A program made the position numbers and the translations under genes. Below the pieces are notes generated by a model that saw only the letters and a program-made list of their open reading frames with translations, did not search any database and had not been told where the DNA came from. From an uncultured Coriobacteriaceae bacterium (GTDB lineage: Bacteria; Actinomycetota; Coriobacteriia; Coriobacteriales; Eggerthellaceae): a stretch of 38,959 nucleotides of DNA. Location: positions 1 through 38,959 of the forward strand of contig URRZ01000009.1 in assembly GCA_900550385.1 (NCBI GenBank). The letters run 5' to 3'. Shown piece after piece: positions 1 to 9,119 of the stretch; the first letter of the stretch is position 1; each line of letters begins with the position of its first letter.

Positions 1-279
1 CAGCGTGATTGTACCACCCTGCCGCGGCGGCTAGATGAGCACGCCCTCATCCCTACACTGGTTGACTGTCGGATAACGTGATTATTGGCACAATTATCCA
101 AAAAATCCGTTATTTGGGGCGTTTTCCGTTTCAGCCCCGGCATCGCGCGGAGCAGAACCCGGCCGCCGCGCGCCTGCGCGACACGGGATGCAGAACGCGC
201 GTGTGCCGCACGTCCGCATGCGGCACGACGCTCGACGCTAAACGCAGGATGCGCCCGCACAGCGTTCGGAAGGAAGGCC
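1..279. other. Intergenic stretch downstream of cysS
   Basis: No convincing coding sequence. The part at 61-127 is AT-rich in an otherwise GC-rich region and holds an inverted repeat, GGATAA (71-76) with TTATCC (94-99), plus a further related half-site (ATCCGTTAT) near 105-114; this could be an operator or promoter of a gene beyond the window. A second palindrome, GTGCCGCA/TGCGGCAC (203-226, 8-bp stem, 8-nt loop), lies just past the cysS stop and could stabilise or end its transcript, although no T-run follows it. Confidence 0.5.
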
Positions 280-1794
280 CTATCCCTGATACGTCACGCG
301 GGAGCCTTGCGGGGTGTCCTCGATGGTGAAGCCCAAGCCGGACAGCCCGTCGCGGACGGCGTCGGCAAGCGCCCAATCCTTCGCCTTGCGTGCAGCGGCA
401 CGCGCATCCAGCAGCGCGTCCACCGCCTGGCGCTTGTCAGCGCCGTCGTAGCCGGCATGCTGCGATGCAAGGTCCAGCAGCCCGTCGGGCCACAGGCCTG
501 CCTCGCAGGCGCCGCCCTCCTCGCAGGAGGCGTCGATGCCCACCACGCCCATCAGCTCCACGATGGCGTCGCGCGCCTGCTCGAGCACGGGCGCATCGGC
601 GATGGAGGCGCTTCCGCAGCACGCGCCCAGCCGGGCGTTCAGCGACGCCACCAGCTTGCACACCTCGCCCACCGCCTTGCAGGTGTTGAAGTCGTCGTCC
701 ATCGCGGCCACGAACTCCGTGCGCAGGGCCTCCACCTCGGCCGCAAGCGCCGACGCGTCGATCTGGGAGGGCTCGTCTTTCGCCGTCTTCATCAGCCACT
801 GCAGGTTGCGCACCGCGTTGCGGATGCGCTCCAGCGCCGACGCCGCCTCCGCCAGACGCTCGTCGGAGAAGTCCAGCGGGCTGCGGTAGTGGGTCTGCAG
901 CATCAGGAAGCGCAGCACCGCGGGCTCGGTGGTCTTCAGCACGTCGCGCAGCAGCTTGAAGTTGCCCAACGACTTGCTCATCTTCTCGGAGTTGATGCGC
1001 AGCATGCCCGTGTGCATCCAATGCTCGGCGAACGTGCAGCCGCACGCCGCCTCGCTCTGTGCGCGCTCGTTCTCGTGATGCGGGAAGATCAGGTCGCCGC
1101 CGCCGCCGTGGATGTCGAAGGGCAGCCCCAGGTACTTGCGCGACATGGCGGAGCACTCGATGTGCCAGCCGGGGCGCCCCATCCCCCACGGCGACTCCCA
1201 CGCCGGCTCGCCGGGCTTGGCAGCCTTCCACAGCGCGAAGTCCAGCGGGTCGCGCTTGCGGTCCTCCAGACCTTGCCCATCGGCGCGCAGCTCGCGGTGC
1301 CCGCCCTCCATCTCGTCCACGTTGCGGCCGGAAAGCTGGCCGTAGCCGTCGTAGGAGCGCACGGCGAAGTACACGTCGCCTTCCGCCTCGTAGGCATGGC
1401 CACTGTCGATGAGCTGCTGCACCAGCTCGATCATGGAAGGGATCTCCTCGGTGGCCTTCGGGCGGATGTCGGGATCCAGCACGTCCATCGCATGCATGTC
1501 GTCGATGAACGCCTGGGTGTATTCGGCGGCCACCTCGGCGGCGCTGCGGCCCTCCTCGTTGGCCTTGTTGATGATCTTGTCGTCCACGTCGGTGACGTTC
1601 TGCACGAACGTCACGTCGAAGCCGCGCCACGCGAGATAGCGGCGGATCACGTCGAAGCTGATGAACGTGCGCGCGTTGCCGATGTGGATGTAGTTGTACA
1701 CGGTGGGCCCGCACACGTACATGCCCACCTTCCCCTCCTCAAGGGGCGCGAAGTCCACCTTCTGGTGCAATTTGGTGTCGTAGAGCTTGATCAT
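280..1794 (-). CDS. cysS: Cysteinyl-tRNA synthetase
   Basis: Class I aminoacyl-tRNA synthetase that charges tRNA-Cys in the cytoplasm. The 504-aa length is slightly above the usual ~460-500. The N-terminus carries the zinc ligand region YVCGPTVYN, followed directly by the HIGH signature (YIHIGNARTF). Further on are HIECSAM and the FPHHENE zinc/active-site segment, and then the KMSKS loop (EKMSKSLGNF). The C-terminal third is the helical DALR-type anticodon region. The ATG at 1794 is preceded by GAGGAG eight bases upstream. The gene lies 91 bp downstream of ispF on the same strand, so ispD-ispF-cysS is probably one transcript, an arrangement seen in many actinobacteria and firmicutes. No T-box is visible upstream. 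Confidence 0.97.
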   Translation of the reverse strand: MIKLYDTKLHQKVDFAPLEEGKVGMYVCGPTVYNYIHIGNARTFISFDVIRRYLAWRGFDVTFVQNVTDVDDKIINKANEEGRSAAEVAAEYTQAFIDDMHAMDVLDPDIRPKATEEIPSMIELVQQLIDSGHAYEAEGDVYFAVRSYDGYGQLSGRNVDEMEGGHRELRADGQGLEDRKRDPLDFALWKAAKPGEPAWESPWGMGRPGWHIECSAMSRKYLGLPFDIHGGGGDLIFPHHENERAQSEAACGCTFAEHWMHTGMLRINSEKMSKSLGNFKLLRDVLKTTEPAVLRFLMLQTHYRSPLDFSDERLAEAASALERIRNAVRNLQWLMKTAKDEPSQIDASALAAEVEALRTEFVAAMDDDFNTCKAVGEVCKLVASLNARLGACCGSASIADAPVLEQARDAIVELMGVVGIDASCEEGGACEAGLWPDGLLDLASQHAGYDGADKRQAVDALLDARAAARKAKDWALADAVRDGLSGLGFTIEDTPQGSRVTYQG

Positions 1795-1885
1795 GCGGGA
1801 ATCTCCTCGGAAGTCAGGGAGCGGATCGGTTGTGGGTCGGGACGCGGCCGAAGCCAGGCCGGAGTCGGGCTTGGGGGCCGGGCCG

Positions 1886-2392
1886 CTAGCTACATCGGGC
1901 GAGCAGCGCCACGGCGGTGGCGGAGATGCCCTCCTCGCGGCCCTCGAACCCCAGGCGCTCGGTGGTGGTGGCCTTCACGCCCACGTTCTCAACGGGAACG
2001 CCCATGGCCCGCGCCAGGTTGGCCCGCATCGCCTCGCGATGGGGCGAGAGCTTGGGGCGCTGCGCCGCCACGACCGAATCCACGTCCAGGATCTCGAAGC
2101 CCTCCGCGCGCACCCTCTCGGCGACGGCCGCCAGCAGCTTCAGGGAATCGGCGCCCGCGTAGGCGGGGTCGGTGTCGGGGAACAGCTTGCCGATGTCGCC
2201 GCCGCGGATCCCGCCTAAAAGCGCGTCCGCCACGGCGTGCGCCAGCACGTCGGCGTCGGAGTGGCCCAAAAGCCCCTTCTCATGCGGGATGTCCACGCCG
2301 CCCAGGATGAGCCGGCGGCCCTCCACCAGCGCATGCACGTCGAAGCCCTGGCCGATGCGCAGCCGCGCCAGGGCGCCTGCCGCCTCGCTCAC
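1886..2392 (-). CDS. ispF: 2-C-methyl-D-erythritol 2,4-cyclodiphosphate synthase
   Basis: Catalyses the fifth step of the MEP isoprenoid pathway, cyclising CDP-methylerythritol 2-phosphate with release of CMP. The 168-aa product has the full set of family motifs: GQGFDVHAL (Asp and His metal ligands) near residue 14, GHSDADVLAHAVADALLG near 43, FPDTDP near 71, and the C-terminal ATTTERLGFEGREEGI signature. The start is GTG at 2392, which overlaps the ispD stop in a GTGA arrangement, so the two genes are almost certainly translationally coupled. A longer reading frame runs upstream on the same strand, but it only shadows ispD. Confidence 0.96.
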   Translation of the reverse strand: MSEAAGALARLRIGQGFDVHALVEGRRLILGGVDIPHEKGLLGHSDADVLAHAVADALLGGIRGGDIGKLFPDTDPAYAGADSLKLLAAVAERVRAEGFEILDVDSVVAAQRPKLSPHREAMRANLARAMGVPVENVGVKATTTERLGFEGREEGISATAVALLARCS

Positions 2393-3234
2393 CGGTCGGC
2401 CTCCTCGCGCTCGCGCAGGTGCGCGGCGACGGCCGCCACCATCATCAGGTAGTCCTCGGGGACGGTCAGCTTGATGTTGTCGCGCTTGCCCTCGACCACC
2501 AGCACGCGGCCGCCTAGCCGCTCGATGAGCGACGAGTCGTCGGTGCCCACGAAGCCGTCGGAAAGCGCCGAGGCGTGCGCGCGGCGGTAGATGCCCGTGC
2601 GGAACACCTGCGGCGTCTGCGCGTTCCAGAACACGCTGCGGTCGGGCGTGCCCACGATCACGCCGTCCTCCACCACCTTCAGCGTGTCGATGGCCGGATG
2701 GGCCACCACCGCGCCGTCCGCGTCGAAGTTGCCCTTCAGCGTGTTGATGGTGTGCGCGATCAGGTCGGGCGAGACCAGCGGGCGCGCGCCGTCGTGCAGG
2801 ACGACGTACTCGTACTCGTCGGGGACGTACTCCATGCCCGAGAACGCCGACTCCTGGCGCGTGGGGCCGGAGGGCGCCATCACCACGGGGGTGACGAAGG
2901 GGAACGGGTCGATGGCGCGGCGCAGGTACTCGTCGTGGCGCTCCTCCGGGCACACCACCACGATGAGCCCGATGTCGGCGACGGCGTCGAACGCCTCGGC
3001 GGACCAGGTGAGGATGGGCTTGCCGGCGATCTCGACCAGCTGCTTGCCGCCCTCCTTGCCGAACCGCTCGCCGGAGCCGCCGGCGAGTATGACCGCCGCC
3101 GTCTTGGGGTTCTTGGCGACCTGCCCTTGCAAGGTGGCCGAACGCGCCAAAGCGTCCATGTCGATGTCGTCCATCGCGAACAGCGGCTCGCGCAGCACCG
3201 ATGGCGAGTAGATGGGATCGATGGTTTTCGTCAT
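2389..3234 (-). CDS. ispD: 2-C-methyl-D-erythritol 4-phosphate cytidylyltransferase
   Basis: Third step of the MEP pathway: transfers CMP from CTP to methylerythritol 4-phosphate. The 281-aa protein shows the nucleotidyltransferase signature AAVILAGGSGERFGKEGGKQ near residue 45, then VVLHDGARPLVSPDLI and FWNAQTPQVFR. About 45 residues precede the usual start of IspD proteins (normally ~230 aa). The ATG at 3234 is chosen because GAGGGGAG lies about ten bases upstream; an internal Met about 20 residues later (MDDIDMDALARS) is the alternative. First gene of the ispD-ispF-cysS unit. A TATAAT (3281-3286, minus strand) lies ~47 bp upstream of the start codon. Confidence 0.95.
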   Translation of the reverse strand: MTKTIDPIYSPSVLREPLFAMDDIDMDALARSATLQGQVAKNPKTAAVILAGGSGERFGKEGGKQLVEIAGKPILTWSAEAFDAVADIGLIVVVCPEERHDEYLRRAIDPFPFVTPVVMAPSGPTRQESAFSGMEYVPDEYEYVVLHDGARPLVSPDLIAHTINTLKGNFDADGAVVAHPAIDTLKVVEDGVIVGTPDRSVFWNAQTPQVFRTGIYRRAHASALSDGFVGTDDSSLIERLGGRVLVVEGKRDNIKLTVPEDYLMMVAAVAAHLREREEADR

Positions 3235-3280
3235 GCGCGCGGGGCTCCCCTCATACGTTGCGGATCTGACTATCCAACGT

Positions 3281-3286
3281 ATTATA
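3281..3286 (-). promoter_or_regulatory. Putative -10 box for ispD-ispF-cysS
   Basis: Perfect TATAAT on the minus strand (ATTATA on the plus strand) about 47 bp upstream of the ispD start. No good -35 hexamer is present at 16-18 bp spacing. The location fits a transcript with a short leader. Prediction from sequence only. Confidence 0.4.
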
Positions 3287-4844
3287 GCCGCAGCTGGACG
3301 GCGCGCCACCTTCGAGAAGGGAGAATGTGGCCGCTGCGGCACTTGCAAATAACAAGTTTTTGGTGGCAGCCACGAGGCTGCCACGATCATGCTCTAACTC
3401 ACCCAATGTTGGAACTCTCCCCCGTGAGAGCGGGGACGGAAAGATCCGATGATCGCGGATTAGCCGCCCATACCACATCATCCGGCCGCACCGTTCTCGC
3501 CCAGCACAGAGAGACAGCGACGATGCCTCCCTGCGTATTACGGGGAGAGCAGGTTCTTAACTACACTCACTCAACCCCATCAACCAGCCCAAAGCAAGTA
3601 CAACGCTTGTCCTTGAACGCTTGCACCAATTCGAGCCTGTCCGTAGATGCTATCGGCGTCTACCTCGTCGTGCTCGAGCACCGCGCTGCGCGCAACCCAC
3701 TTGTAGAGCGCGGTCCGCTCTCGGTCTGCCACGGCCGCAAGGTCGGCGAGCAGTGGGCCATAGCACCTACGCCATCCACCTGCCCTCCCCTTGCACCGGA
3801 TCGAATCGAGTCGGAGAGGGTCACAAGCACGAGAGGTTCTGCGGCTCTGACGCCAACGAAGAGCTCGACCCCCCCCCGCCTGAGACAGTCCCTCCGGAAA
3901 CTCAGCATGATCGGAACTCAAACGAAGCTTCAATAACCTCCAAGTCAGGCCATGTCCGGATTTTCCGAATACGGCCGTCCTCACCGGAGGGGTCGATTTA
4001 GCCGACGACAGCGGATAGCTCACAAAACCCAGGCGAAGCCGCATCCGGCTTATCCGGACACGGCCGACCCGGACACAATAATCGAAAAGGAAAGTATACA
4101 CGCTCCTATCTCCTACAATCCAGATCCAACAATAAGGGAATCTTTCGTTTCTGGAACGGCACTAAACCCGCACTTAGATGCCACCCAACTGGACGGGCGG
4201 AAGAGCGGATCGGAAAACTCGATGTGAGATCTCCGCTCTCGGCTTCCGAGCCATCCCCTGCTGACGCAGGTGCCGAAGAGGCGCGGACCTCGCTCACCGC
4301 CGCGGCGGTCAACCGCAACCTCATCTAAGCCGAAAAGCCGCACCACTTAGAGCCGGTCTCGCGGGAGCACCCTTTTACCGACATCCGGACTACATAGGGC
4401 GAGGTCCAAACCGCAACCAGGCGCGCCGAGCACGGGCCGTGCTGCTACCCCCAGCTCAAGAAGCGGACGAAGCGAGACCGACGACGGCGCAAGGGGCAAC
4501 CCCCAAACGCAAGGGACCCGGATCATAAACACGCGGCGGCACAAAGTGCAGCCCAGCGCGAAACCTCGTCGACATCGCCCCCTACCCTTTCCTGAACCGC
4601 TCCCGGCGGCCACTTCCTTTCCGCCCCCCATCTTCTCAGTGTCTTGTAGTGCGGGCGCCCCTTCGAGTCGGCTCGCGGCTACGTCGCTGCTAATTGGTGC
4701 TAGTTCCGCGAGTCGACGCATCGTCCTCGCCTCGTCCCATCCGCCGGCTCACCGCCCCCCGCACCACCCCTCTTGCCCGAAGCGCCCATCTTGTCGGCTG
4801 GGTGACGTAAGCCCGTCGCGAGCCTCAAGCCTTCTGCCGCGCGA

Positions 4845-5000
4845 GCATCCGCACGAGAGCGTGCGCCCACTTTTGAGGTGGACGCTTCGAACCCTACAGG
4901 TATCCCCGCAGTCGTACCGGCAGATAAAGCTCCGGCCCCACCCGCCGAAACCGCTGACGGGAACCACGCCTATAACGGCGAGGTGGCTGAACCGCTTGCC
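4845..5000 (-). pseudogene. Remnant of a phage/mobile-type Cys-rich (HNH/AP2-associated) module
   Basis: In a minus-strand frame, residues read GKRFSHLAVIGVVPVSG followed by FICRYDCGDTCRVRSVHLKS and GRTLSCGC. This matches a pattern common in phage and mobile-element proteins, G-x-RFGRLTVIG ... W-x-C-x-CDCG ... V ... LxSGxTxSCGC, usually the N-terminal part of HNH or AP2-domain proteins. Here the second Cys of the CxCDCG motif is Tyr, and the flanking sequence in the same frame is not recognisable. The fragment is about 50 residues in a 209-codon open frame that lacks a plausible start. I read it as a decayed remnant; the family assignment comes from motif recall, not a search. Confidence 0.45.
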
Positions 5001-5634
5001 GACCATCGCCGCTACCACGCCGACCGACCTCGTGCCCTTAATCAGTCCGCTACCTTTCCTAGAGGAGGCGTCCTCGACGCCACACCCCAGGACCCTGACG
5101 GGAGCCAGGATCCTCGAGGTTCGCGCCGGCCCTGTCCGACTCGATCCCGGCAATGCGGAGCACGTCAATCTCCGCTTTCGCGACGAGTTTGGCTTGGAGC
5201 CACCCGTGGCAACCTGACTGCGCAGAGATGCGAGCCTGCGGCAGCCGCAACCTGTATCGACCGCCCCAGCACGCTTGGCAGCCGCGCCCGCCTCTCTCAA
5301 GAGCCCGTCGAACCCACCCCCCGCCGACGTCCCAGACGAACTTTTCCGCACCGCTTCTAAGGCTTCCGCCATAGCCAATTATCCTGACAGCCTAATCAGC
5401 CCCGAAAGCGCGCAAGGCGCCACCCTCTGCGAAGAGGGCGTGCATCAGCTTCGTATCGCCTTTGCACGCAATTACTGCCGCCCTCCCCTCACGCCTTTCT
5501 CGAGGAGCGCACGAAGGATGCACAACGTTCAACAAAGCTGTTTCGAATTGTTGCGCAACATAATCTCATGGATATAGGATATTCTTGTTAAAGATTCTTC
5601 TGATCGCATCAGCCTATCTTCAGGGGTGATCACC

Positions 5635-8595
5635 ATGCTTAACGGTTCAAACCCAATGCTTCGCGTGATGCTTTCCATAGTGCTGGCAACAACACTCACG
5701 TCGGCTTTCGGCATTCAGGCATTCGCTAACGAAGCCGCCACATCGACCGAGAGCGCGGATACGATGCCATCGGAAAACGCCTCAAGCCGTTCAAGCGCTC
5801 CCGCCAATCAAGTCGACGCCGGTTGGACCACGTGCGGCACTTGCGAATGGGCGATCGATGAAGCAGGAACGCTTACCGTAAGACCCGAAAACGGAACCGA
5901 AGGAACCCTCAAGGATTTCTATCTGCACCCTGTGCCCTGGGCGGGTAAAGACTTTATCTCCGTCTCTTTCGAGGGCAAGGTGACAGCCCCCTCCGCCCGA
6001 CGCATGTTCGAAGGATGCTCATCCCTCGAATCGGCCGATCTCACCGGCCTCGACACGTCGTCCACCGAAGACATGTCGAACATGTTCTACGGTTGCTCCT
6101 CCCTCTCCTCCGTCGACCTCTCAGCGCTCGATACGTCATCCGCCACCAACATGTCATTCATGTTCGACGGATGTTCTTCTCTGGAGTCGGTCGACCTCTC
6201 CGGATTCGACACGTCATCGCTGACGGACGTTTCGAACATGCTCGCCGGCTGCTCTTCTCTGGAGTCGGTAAAAGTCCCGGAAGGTTTCCCGCTCAAGGAC
6301 GCACTGCCGCCCTCCTGCCATTGGCTCAGCAGCGCTGACGGGGTCATTTACGAGAGCGCCGATGTGCCCTCCAGCCCGGCGGCAACCTACACGAAAGTAG
6401 AGCCCGGCGAGCCTGGGTGCGTTTTCCGCTGCGGCACCTGCGAGTGGATCGTCGACGAGGCGGGGACACTTATCGTAAAACCTGTCGACGCCTCGCCTTC
6501 CGGCGAGCTGAGGGACTGGTCTGTCGATCCAGACGCTTGCTCACCATGGGCGGGGCTACCCATCGTCTCCGCAAGGTTCGAAGGCCGAGTGATCGCACAC
6601 ACTGCCGCAGGCATGTTCAGCGAATGCTCATCCCTGAAAGCAGCCGATCTTTCCAGCCTTGACACCTCATCTGCCAAGGACATGTCAAACATGTTCCGCG
6701 GCTGCTCCTCTCTTTCCTCCATCGACCTTTCCGGGCTCGACTGTTCAAACGTAGTCGATGCAAGCTACATGTTTAGCGACTGCAGCAGCTTGAAGAGCCT
6801 GGATCTTTCCACCATCGATATGCCAAGCATAATCGACATGGATGTCATGTTCAGCAATTGCTCGTCTCTCGAATCTATCGATCTTCCCCGCCTAAACACT
6901 CAATCTTTGAGAGGACTGACGTCCACATTCCGAGGCTGCTCTTCCCTCAGAACCCTCGATCTGTCCGAAGTGGACGCCCCCAGGCTCTACGATCTTGACT
7001 GGACCTTCGCCGATTGCTCGTCTCTCGAGTCCATCGACTTCTCATCCTCCCGCTTCTCCCGCATGGAAAGCATGATCCGCACCTTCTACAACTGCGCCAG
7101 CCTGCAATCCTTGGATCTTTCGAGCTTCGACACCTCCAAAGTGACAGAAATGAGTTACATGTTCGAAGGCTGCCGCAGTCTCGAGGCCCTCGATTTGTCC
7201 GATCTAGACACGTCAAATGTAAGTTCGATGAGAAACATATTTGCAGACTGCAATTCACTTCAATCTCTTGTATTGCCCAGCTTCGAGAGAGCGCTGTACA
7301 CATGCTCGATGTTCTACTTCAATTGCGGAGAATCCTTCCTTTTGACCGTCGGATCGAATTTCGATTCATACGACGTCACGACAAATTCATTCGCTTCGTT
7401 TCCGTCGGTACGCACAGGCCACTACCTTGACCGAATTGTGACGGGAAGATGGACGAACGTCGAAACGGGCGAGGTACTCGACGCGAAAACAATCCCGAGC
7501 CGAGTCGCAGCGACCTATGCGCCCGAGGTGCTCTACCGTGACCTCGATGCCTCCGTAGAGGTCTCATCAAGCGACACTTGTCCAGCATATGAGCTAGAAG
7601 CCACAGTCAATTTTGGTAGCGGGGTTTCCGACCCCGAACTGGAGCTGTACTACCAATGGTTCGATGCTAGTTCGGATCAACCGGCAAGCCCCATCTCCGC
7701 AACCTCGACCTTCAGTATCCCCGAGGACGGCGTGGGCAAGGAGTACTACTGCATCGTCACCGACGGCCTCGAGGACAGTAGGAACGAAGTGAGATCGGAC
7801 ACGATAACCGCCAATCATCTGCTAGATGAGCAATGGGCTTTTGACGAAAGCGACCATTGGCGCGTATGCTCCGCATGCGGCACGCAAACGGACGAATCTT
7901 CCCACACCTTCGGCGAGTGGAAGATCGTCCAGCGGCCTTTCTCCGATAAGCCCGGAGAAAAGGAGCGTTCCTGCACCGTATGCGGATACGCCGAGTGCGA
8001 AGAGGTCACCGCCGAACCCTTCGGAAACCCCTTTGTTGACGTTTTTGAAAGCTCTACGCCCCACTACGAAGACATTCAATGGCTCGCCGAGCACGGAATC
8101 ACGACAGGTTTTCCTGATGACACCTTCCGCCCTTATGACAGCATCGCCCGATGCGACATGGCCGCGTTCCTGTACCGGCTCGCCGGAAGCCCCGACTACG
8201 AGGTGACCGACGAGGATATGTCTGCGTTCACGGACGTCAACGCAGACACACCGCATCTCAAGGAAGTCTGCTGGCTAGCCTCAACGGGCATCTCGACAGG
8301 CTTTCCCGACGGGACCTTCCGCCCCTACGCGAACATCGCCCGATGCGACATGGCCGCGTTCCTACAGCGTCTTGGCAGGCATTTAGGAGCTGCCGATTCC
8401 GCACCCTTCATCTTGTTCTGCGATGTCAATGACGATACTCCGCATGCTGACGCGATAGAATGGTTAGGAGGTGCTGGAATCACTAATGGCTTCACCGAGG
8501 CAAACGGGATCCTTACCTACCGTCCTTACGAGAATGTTGCCCGATGCGATATGGCAGCATTCCTGCATCGCATGAATAGTTATGTCGAAAGATGA
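5635..8595 (+). CDS. Secreted BspA-like leucine-rich-repeat protein with SLH anchor
   Basis: 986-aa predicted cell-surface protein. A signal peptide spans residues 1-31 (hydrophobic core LSIVLATTL, likely cleavage after AFA). Two copies of a CGTCEWxxDEAGTLxV module (near residues 67 and 265) each precede a block of ~25-residue BspA/DUF285-type repeats, with units such as MFYGCSSLSSVDLSALDTSS. Block 1 spans ~122-218 and block 2 ~319-552. An Ig-like segment follows, then a CxxC...CxxCGY region (~740-790). Three SLH repeats close the protein (~795-986), each ending in a RCDMAAFL motif that should bind a cell-wall polymer. ATG at 5635 is preferred over GTG at 5626 because AGGGGTGAT sits immediately upstream. 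BspA-family repeats often mediate adhesion; that role here is inference. The gene is flanked by decayed DNA and IS elements and is less GC-rich than its neighbours. Confidence 0.9.
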   Translation: MLNGSNPMLRVMLSIVLATTLTSAFGIQAFANEAATSTESADTMPSENASSRSSAPANQVDAGWTTCGTCEWAIDEAGTLTVRPENGTEGTLKDFYLHPVPWAGKDFISVSFEGKVTAPSARRMFEGCSSLESADLTGLDTSSTEDMSNMFYGCSSLSSVDLSALDTSSATNMSFMFDGCSSLESVDLSGFDTSSLTDVSNMLAGCSSLESVKVPEGFPLKDALPPSCHWLSSADGVIYESADVPSSPAATYTKVEPGEPGCVFRCGTCEWIVDEAGTLIVKPVDASPSGELRDWSVDPDACSPWAGLPIVSARFEGRVIAHTAAGMFSECSSLKAADLSSLDTSSAKDMSNMFRGCSSLSSIDLSGLDCSNVVDASYMFSDCSSLKSLDLSTIDMPSIIDMDVMFSNCSSLESIDLPRLNTQSLRGLTSTFRGCSSLRTLDLSEVDAPRLYDLDWTFADCSSLESIDFSSSRFSRMESMIRTFYNCASLQSLDLSSFDTSKVTEMSYMFEGCRSLEALDLSDLDTSNVSSMRNIFADCNSLQSLVLPSFERALYTCSMFYFNCGESFLLTVGSNFDSYDVTTNSFASFPSVRTGHYLDRIVTGRWTNVETGEVLDAKTIPSRVAATYAPEVLYRDLDASVEVSSSDTCPAYELEATVNFGSGVSDPELELYYQWFDASSDQPASPISATSTFSIPEDGVGKEYYCIVTDGLEDSRNEVRSDTITANHLLDEQWAFDESDHWRVCSACGTQTDESSHTFGEWKIVQRPFSDKPGEKERSCTVCGYAECEEVTAEPFGNPFVDVFESSTPHYEDIQWLAEHGITTGFPDDTFRPYDSIARCDMAAFLYRLAGSPDYEVTDEDMSAFTDVNADTPHLKEVCWLASTGISTGFPDGTFRPYANIARCDMAAFLQRLGRHLGAADSAPFILFCDVNDDTPHADAIEWLGGAGITNGFTEANGILTYRPYENVARCDMAAFLHRMNSYVER

Positions 8596-8597
8596 TT

Positions 8598-8633
8598 TTG
8601 GTGCTCGCGCTAGCTTGTCGCCGCGAGCACCAA
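8598..8633 (+). terminator. Stem-loop after the BspA-like gene
   Basis: Perfect 12-bp inverted repeat, TTGGTGCTCGCG (8598-8609) with CGCGAGCACCAA (8622-8633), 12-nt loop, starting two bases after the stop codon. No T-run follows on the plus strand, so it may act as an mRNA-stabilising or weak termination hairpin. Confidence 0.55.
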
Positions 8634-9119
8634 GCTTCGCAGCGCTGCTATCGTCTGGCAGCACAGCTCTCTTTTTACTCGCCTCGACTCCCTCCCTTGT
8701 CCACCTTCGATCGTTTCGGATACGGAACCTGTAGGTGAGCTCCCCCTTCTGGCATCTAGCTGTCGGAGCTTCGGTCTCCTCAGCCATAGCGGCTCCTTCG
8801 TCGAGCCATACCATAGCCGGTTCCGTCTTGAAGGCCATGACCCTATCGGCATCCTCGAGATCAACCACCGCCACACCCGGTGTACGCGCTCGATACCGCA
8901 GCGTCCATCGCGCGCAGCAAGTCATCGTGTCTCTTCTCGTCCAAAACCAACAGTTCCTCGCTACTCACTAGGTTGGTGAACTTCAGAAAACGAGCTTGCT
9001 TTCCCTCATCGGAATCGCTTCCTTTCTTCTAGGTTTTCGATCCACGCCCTCATCGGCTCGCGCCCGGCATCGACAACCGAAACGAAGCGTGACCCGCCCC
9101 GTTTCGGACTACAGCTAGG

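Larger units (their letters stand above)
3235..5634. other. Gene-poor stretch with decayed coding remnants
   Basis: About 2.4 kb between ispD and the BspA-like gene without a credible intact gene. Open frames here are short, basic or Ser/Pro-rich and lack plausible ribosome sites. A 9-bp perfect stem (GTGGCAGCC/GGCTGCCAC, 3363-3384) with a 4-nt loop lies ~130 bp upstream of ispD. The one recognisable coding remnant is the Cys-rich module at 4845-5000, annotated separately. The rest looks like mutated former coding sequence, probably from a mobile element. Confidence 0.5.

Noticed and set aside
85..2310. Long plus-strand open frame opposite cysS and ispF
   Set aside because: Antisense shadow of two confirmed genes; composition is Arg/His/Ala-rich with no domain.
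3363..3384. Terminator upstream of ispD
   Set aside because: Perfect stem, but no T-run follows on either strand (the Ts precede it on plus), so only a hairpin is claimed.
4546..5217. Plus-strand 223-codon open frame in the gene desert
   Set aside because: Pro/Ser/Arg-rich, no ribosome site, and the opposite strand carries the only recognisable motif.
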